From contig NZ_BDDE01000010.1 in NCBI RefSeq assembly GCF_008327685.1, forward strand, positions 1,178,001 through 1,242,000: DNA of 64,000 nt, in the 5' to 3' direction. The position numbers and the translations under genes are program-made. This DNA is from Actinomadura sp. K4S16. GTDB lineage: Bacteria; Actinomycetota; Actinomycetes; Streptosporangiales; Streptosporangiaceae. Positions within the stretch are counted from its first letter, which is position 1; every line of letters starts with the position of its first letter. Below, one piece after another: positions 60,407 to 64,000 of the stretch. Under the pieces are notes generated by a model that saw only the letters and a list, made by a program, of their open reading frames with translations, ran no database searches and had not been told where the DNA came from.

Positions 60407-63400
60407 TCAGTCGAGGTCGCGCAGGCGCTGGCTGACGACCTGCGTGACGCCGTCGCCGCGCATGCTGACGCCGTAGAGCGCGTCGGCGCCCTCCATGGTG
60501 CGCTTCTGGTGCGTGATGACGATCAGCTGGGACGACTCGCGCAGCTCCTCGAACACCGTGATGAGCCGCTGGGTGTTGGTGTCGTCGAGCGCGGCCTCGA
60601 CCTCGTCCAGCACGTAGAAGGGGGACGGGCGGGCCTTGAACACGGCGACGAGGAACGCGATGGCCACCAGGGACCGCTCGCCGCCCGACAGCAGCGACAG
60701 CCGCTTGACCTTCTTGCCGGGCGGGCGGGCCGAGACCTCGACGCCGGTGGTGAGCATGTCGCCCGGCTCGGTCAGTGAGAGGCTGCCCTCGCCGCCGGGG
60801 AACAGCCGCGCGAAGATCCGCTCGAACTCGCGGGCGGTGTCGTCGTAGGCGGCGGCGAACACCTGCTGGACGCGGTCGTCGACCTCCTTGACGAGGCCGA
60901 GCAGCTCGCGCTGGGTCTTCTTGAGGTCCTCCAGCTGGGAGGTGAGGAACGCGTGCCGCTCCTCCAGGGCGGCGAACTCCTCCAGGGCGAGCGGATTGAC
61001 CTTGCCGAGCTGGTTGAGCTGCCGCTCGGCGGTCTTGGCGCGCTTCTCCTGGACGGCGCGCTCGTACGGGAGGGGCGGCGCGTCCTCGCCCTTCTCCGGG
61101 TCGGCCGGGACGAGCTGGTCGGGCCCGTACTCCGACACCAGCGCCTCGACCTCCAGGCCGAACTCCTCCAGGGCCCGCTGCTCGTACTGCTCCAGCCGCA
61201 GCCGCTGCTCGGCGCGGGCGACCTCGTTGCCGTGCACGACGTTGACGAGGCGTTCGAGGGTGGAGGACAGCTCGCGCACCTGCCCGCGGACGACCTTCAG
61301 CTCGGCCTCGCGCGCCGCCTTGGCCTGCTCCGCGGCCTCGCGGCGGCGCACCGCGGCGGCGAGGGAGTGCTCGATGCGCTCCAGCGCCGCCCGCGCGCCC
61401 CGCAGGACGGCCTTGGCGACCCTGGCCTGCTCCTCCCGGCGGGCGCGGCGCTGGGCAGCACGGGCGCGCTCCTCGCGCTCGCGGCGCGCGCCGCGTTCGA
61501 GCGCGTCGGCGCGCCCGGCGATGGCCTGGACGCGCTCCTCGGCGGTTCGGACCGAGAGCCGCGCCTCCATCTCCACGCTGCGCAGCTCCTGGCAGCGGGC
61601 GTTCAGCTCGTCGCGGGCCTCGGTGTCGTGCCCGGCCTCGTCGGCGACCTCGGCGGCCTCCTCCGCCTCGGCGAGCCGCACCGCGAGCTCCTCGGCCGCC
61701 TCGGTGTCGCGTTCGAGGGACTCCCCGGCCGCGTCGAGGGCCTTGGTCAGCCGCTCGGCCTCACCCCGCGCGGCCCGGACGTCGGCCTCCAGGCGCGCGG
61801 CGCGCTTGGCCTCCTGCGCGGCCTGCGCGTCGTACTCCCGCAGCCGCGCGCGGACGCGGTCGAGCGCGGCCTGCGCGTGGTCGACGCCCGACCGGGCCTC
61901 CCCGGCGGCGGCTTCGGCCGCCTCGACCGCGGTCTGGGCGGCGTGCTCGTGCTCCACCGCCGCGGCGAGGCCGTCGGCGGCGACGGCGGCGGCCGTCTCG
62001 GCCGCGGCGAGATCCTCGGTGGCCTGGTCGAGCGTCGCGCGCATCTGCAGGAGGCTCTGCCCGCCGCCCGCGGCGCCGCCCTGCGCCCAATGCGCCCCGA
62101 CGAGCTCCCCGTCCCGGGTGACGGCCCGCAGCGACGCCTCCCTGCGCACGAGCGCGGCCGCGGCAGGGACGTCGTCGACCACGACCACGTCCCGCAGCAG
62201 GTGCTCGAACGCGGGCCGCACGGCGTCCGGGACGGTGACCGCGTCGACCGCGTAGTCGACGCCGGCGACCCGCTCGGCCCGCGCCGGCGCCCCGCCGCCG
62301 ACGACCAGCCCGGCGCGTCCGGCGTCGCGGGAGCGCAGCAGTGCGAGGGCGGCCTCGGCGGTGTCCAGCGATCCGACGGCGATGGCCTCGGCGGCGTTGC
62401 CGAGCGCGGCGGCGATGGCGGTCTCGTATCCGGACCGGACGTTCAGCAGCGACGCGACCGTGCCGAGCACACCGTCGAGCGAGCCGTCGGAGCCCGCCGC
62501 CAGCAGCGCCTCCCCGCCGTCGGCGGCGCTGGCGAGCGTCAGGTTCAGGGCCTCGATGCGCGCCTGGAGGGCCGCGACCTTCTTCTGCGCCGCCTGGTCG
62601 GCGGTGCGGGCCGCACCCGCGGCCGTCCGGGCCTCCTTCAGCGCACGGCGCGGGCCGTCCACGGCGGCGCGGGCGGACTCGGCGGCCTCCTTGGCCGCGG
62701 CGAGCGCCTCCTGGGCGGTCTCGTGCTCGGCGGCGAGCGCCGGGTCCTCGACGACCTCGGCCTCGAACGCCTCGAACTCGGCCTGCGCGGACTCGGCGCG
62801 CTGCTCGGCCTCCTCCCGCGCCTGCGCGAGCCGCCCGATCTCCGACCGCCCGGCCTGCGCCTTGCTGCGCAGCGCCTCCACCCGGCCGCGCAGCCGGGCC
62901 AGCTCCTCGCGGCGGTCGGCGGCGGCGCGGGCGGCGGACTGCAGGCGGCGCTCCTCGGCGGCGAGGGCCTCCTCGGCCGCCGACCGCTCGTCCACGGCAT
63001 GGGACAGCCCGTCGCGCGCCTCGTCCAGCGCGGCGCGGAGCATCTCCTCCTGCTCGCGGATCTCGGCGGCCTCGCGCTCCATGTCCTCGGGGTCGCGCCC
63101 GCGCCGCTCCTCCTCGCGCGCCTCGGCGGCGTTGCGGTGCCGCTCGGCGGCGAGGTCGGCGACGCCGCGCAGCCGCTCCTTCAGCGCCGACAGCTGGAAC
63201 CAGGTGTCCTGGACCTGCGCGAGCTTGGGCGCCTGCTCCGCCTCCTCGGCCTCCAGGACGCCCTCGCGCTCCTGCGCCTCGGCCAGCGCCCGCTCGGTCT
63301 CGGTGCGCCGCTCCCGGATCGCGGCCTCGTCGGCGGCCTCCTGCTCCAGCCTCGTCCGCAGGGTGACCAGGTCGTCGGCGAGCAGCCGCAGCCGGGCGTC

Positions 63401-64000
63401 CCGCAGGTCGGCCTGGATCACCGCGGCCCGGCGCGCGATCTCGGCCTGCTTGCCGAGCGGCTTCAGCTGCCGCCGCAGCTCACCCGTCAGGTCTTGCACG
63501 CGCGTGAGGTTGCCCTGCATCGCGTCGAGCTTGCGGAGGGCCTTCTCCTTGCGCTTGCGGTGCTTGAGGACGCCCGCCGCCTCCTCGATCACCGCGCGGC
63601 GCCCCTCCGGCCCCGAGTGCAGGACGCGGTCGAGCTGCCCCTGCCCGATGATCACGTGCATTTCGCGGCCGATGCCGGAGTCCGACAGCAGCTCCTGGAT
63701 GTCCAGCAGCCGGCACGAGTCGCCGTTGATCGCGTACTCGCTCGACCCCGACCGGAACATCAGCCGGCTGATCGTGACCTCGGTGTAGTCGATCGGCAGC
63801 GCGCCGTCGGAGTTGTCGATCGTCAGCACGACCTCGGCGCGCCCCAGCGGCGCCCGGTTGGCCGTCCCGGCGAAGATGACGTCCTCCATCTTGCCGCCGC
63901 GCAGCGACTTGGCGCCCTGCTCCCCCATCACCCACGCCAGCGCGTCCACGACATTGGACTTGCCGGACCCGTTGGGCCCCACGACGGCGGTGATCCCCGG
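60407..64000 (-). CDS. smc: Chromosome segregation protein SMC (5' end beyond the window)
   Basis: About 1,197 residues are visible. The Walker A motif GPNGSGKSN is at the right edge; a canonical SMC has about 30 residues before it. Two long coiled coils flank a hinge near 62.4 kb; the signature LSGGERSLVAIAF and Walker B FYVLDEVEAALDD lie near 60.7-60.6 kb. It condenses and segregates chromosomes with ScpAB. No internal stop. Confidence 0.96.
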   Translation of the reverse strand, partial: PGITAVVGPNGSGKSNVVDALAWVMGEQGAKSLRGGKMEDVIFAGTANRAPLGRAEVVLTIDNSDGALPIDYTEVTISRLMFRSGSSEYAINGDSCRLLDIQELLSDSGIGREMHVIIGQGQLDRVLHSGPEGRRAVIEEAAGVLKHRKRKEKALRKLDAMQGNLTRVQDLTGELRRQLKPLGKQAEIARRAAVIQADLRDARLRLLADDLVTLRTRLEQEAADEAAIRERRTETERALAEAQEREGVLEAEEAEQAPKLAQVQDTWFQLSALKERLRGVADLAAERHRNAAEAREEERRGRDPEDMEREAAEIREQEEMLRAALDEARDGLSHAVDERSAAEEALAAEERRLQSAARAAADRREELARLRGRVEALRSKAQAGRSEIGRLAQAREEAEQRAESAQAEFEAFEAEVVEDPALAAEHETAQEALAAAKEAAESARAAVDGPRRALKEARTAAGAARTADQAAQKKVAALQARIEALNLTLASAADGGEALLAAGSDGSLDGVLGTVASLLNVRSGYETAIAAALGNAAEAIAVGSLDTAEAALALLRSRDAGRAGLVVGGGAPARAERVAGVDYAVDAVTVPDAVRPAFEHLLRDVVVVDDVPAAAALVRREASLRAVTRDGELVGAHWAQGGAAGGGQSLLQMRATLDQATEDLAAAETAAAVAADGLAAAVEHEHAAQTAVEAAEAAAGEARSGVDHAQAALDRVRARLREYDAQAAQEAKRAARLEADVRAARGEAERLTKALDAAGESLERDTEAAEELAVRLAEAEEAAEVADEAGHDTEARDELNARCQELRSVEMEARLSVRTAEERVQAIAGRADALERGARREREERARAAQRRARREEQARVAKAVLRGARAALERIEHSLAAAVRRREAAEQAKAAREAELKVVRGQVRELSSTLERLVNVVHGNEVARAEQRLRLEQYEQRALEEFGLEVEALVSEYGPDQLVPADPEKGEDAPPLPYERAVQEKRAKTAERQLNQLGKVNPLALEEFAALEERHAFLTSQLEDLKKTQRELLGLVKEVDDRVQQVFAAAYDDTAREFERIFARLFPGGEGSLSLTEPGDMLTTGVEVSARPPGKKVKRLSLLSGGERSLVAIAFLVAVFKARPSPFYVLDEVEAALDDTNTQRLITVFEELRESSQLIVITHQKRTMEGADALYGVSMRGDGVTQVVSQRLRDLD

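Overview
High-GC (about 70-73%) DNA from a filamentous-type actinomycete. GTG starts are frequent, genes are joined by 4-nt ATGA/GTGA overlaps, and the right half follows the conserved actinobacterial chromosome order: smc - ftsY - amtB-glnK-glnD - ffh - rpsP-KH-rimM-trmD - rplS - lepB - rnhB - DUF2469 - dprA/comM/yraN - xerC - M23 peptidase - rpsB-tsf - pyrH-frr-cdsA - rlmN. The protein style fits Streptosporangiales/Thermomonosporaceae (Actinomadura-like), but that assignment is an inference. No tRNA, rRNA, CRISPR array, prophage or intact insertion sequence was recognised.

Left part (1-15.1 kb): a cut-off dehydrogenase gene is divergent from a YbdK-type carboxylate-amine ligase, followed by a small WYL protein. 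Then comes a tightly coupled seven-gene operon (2946-12512): coiled-coil protein, PknG-like kinase, PP2C phosphatase, von Willebrand A (vWA) protein, FHA protein, GlnX-like membrane sensor and GlnH-like lipoprotein. It looks like an expanded form of the mycobacterial GlnH-GlnX-PknG amino-acid-sensing pathway. The kinase, the phosphatase and the FHA protein share short paired zinc ribbons. A membrane-anchored coiled-coil protein follows.

15.1-22.8 kb: a polyamine uptake and catabolism operon (aldehyde dehydrogenase, PotADBC transporter, FAD amine oxidoreductase) is divergent from an Lrp/AsnC regulator. The shared promoter carries a four-half-site GlnR-type operator with exact 11-bp spacing. 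The same architecture lies upstream of amtB-glnK-glnD at 51.9 kb, so both loci are probably under nitrogen control.

22.8-29.7 kb: small accessory genes (DUF1778-like, NUDIX, HIT, an ABC pair, DUF1963, a four-repeat DivIVA-type protein, a SUFU-domain protein) and rlmN. 29.8-53.3 kb: the conserved translation, secretion and nitrogen core. Inside it the yraN-comM-dprA block is inverted relative to the M. tuberculosis order. One breakpoint interval holds a 4 x 77-bp tandem array; a second array of about 3 x 117 bp lies in a 1-kb gene-free stretch between rnhB and lepB. Three exact DnaA boxes (TTATCCACA) fall in intergenic DNA at 26.7, 34.5 and 36.4 kb.

53.4-60.4 kb: about 7 kb of accessory DNA separates ftsY from smc: a globin-flavohemoglobin-DivIVA operon, a lipoprotein, a two-component system and a membrane-bound HTH protein. 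smc runs off the right edge.
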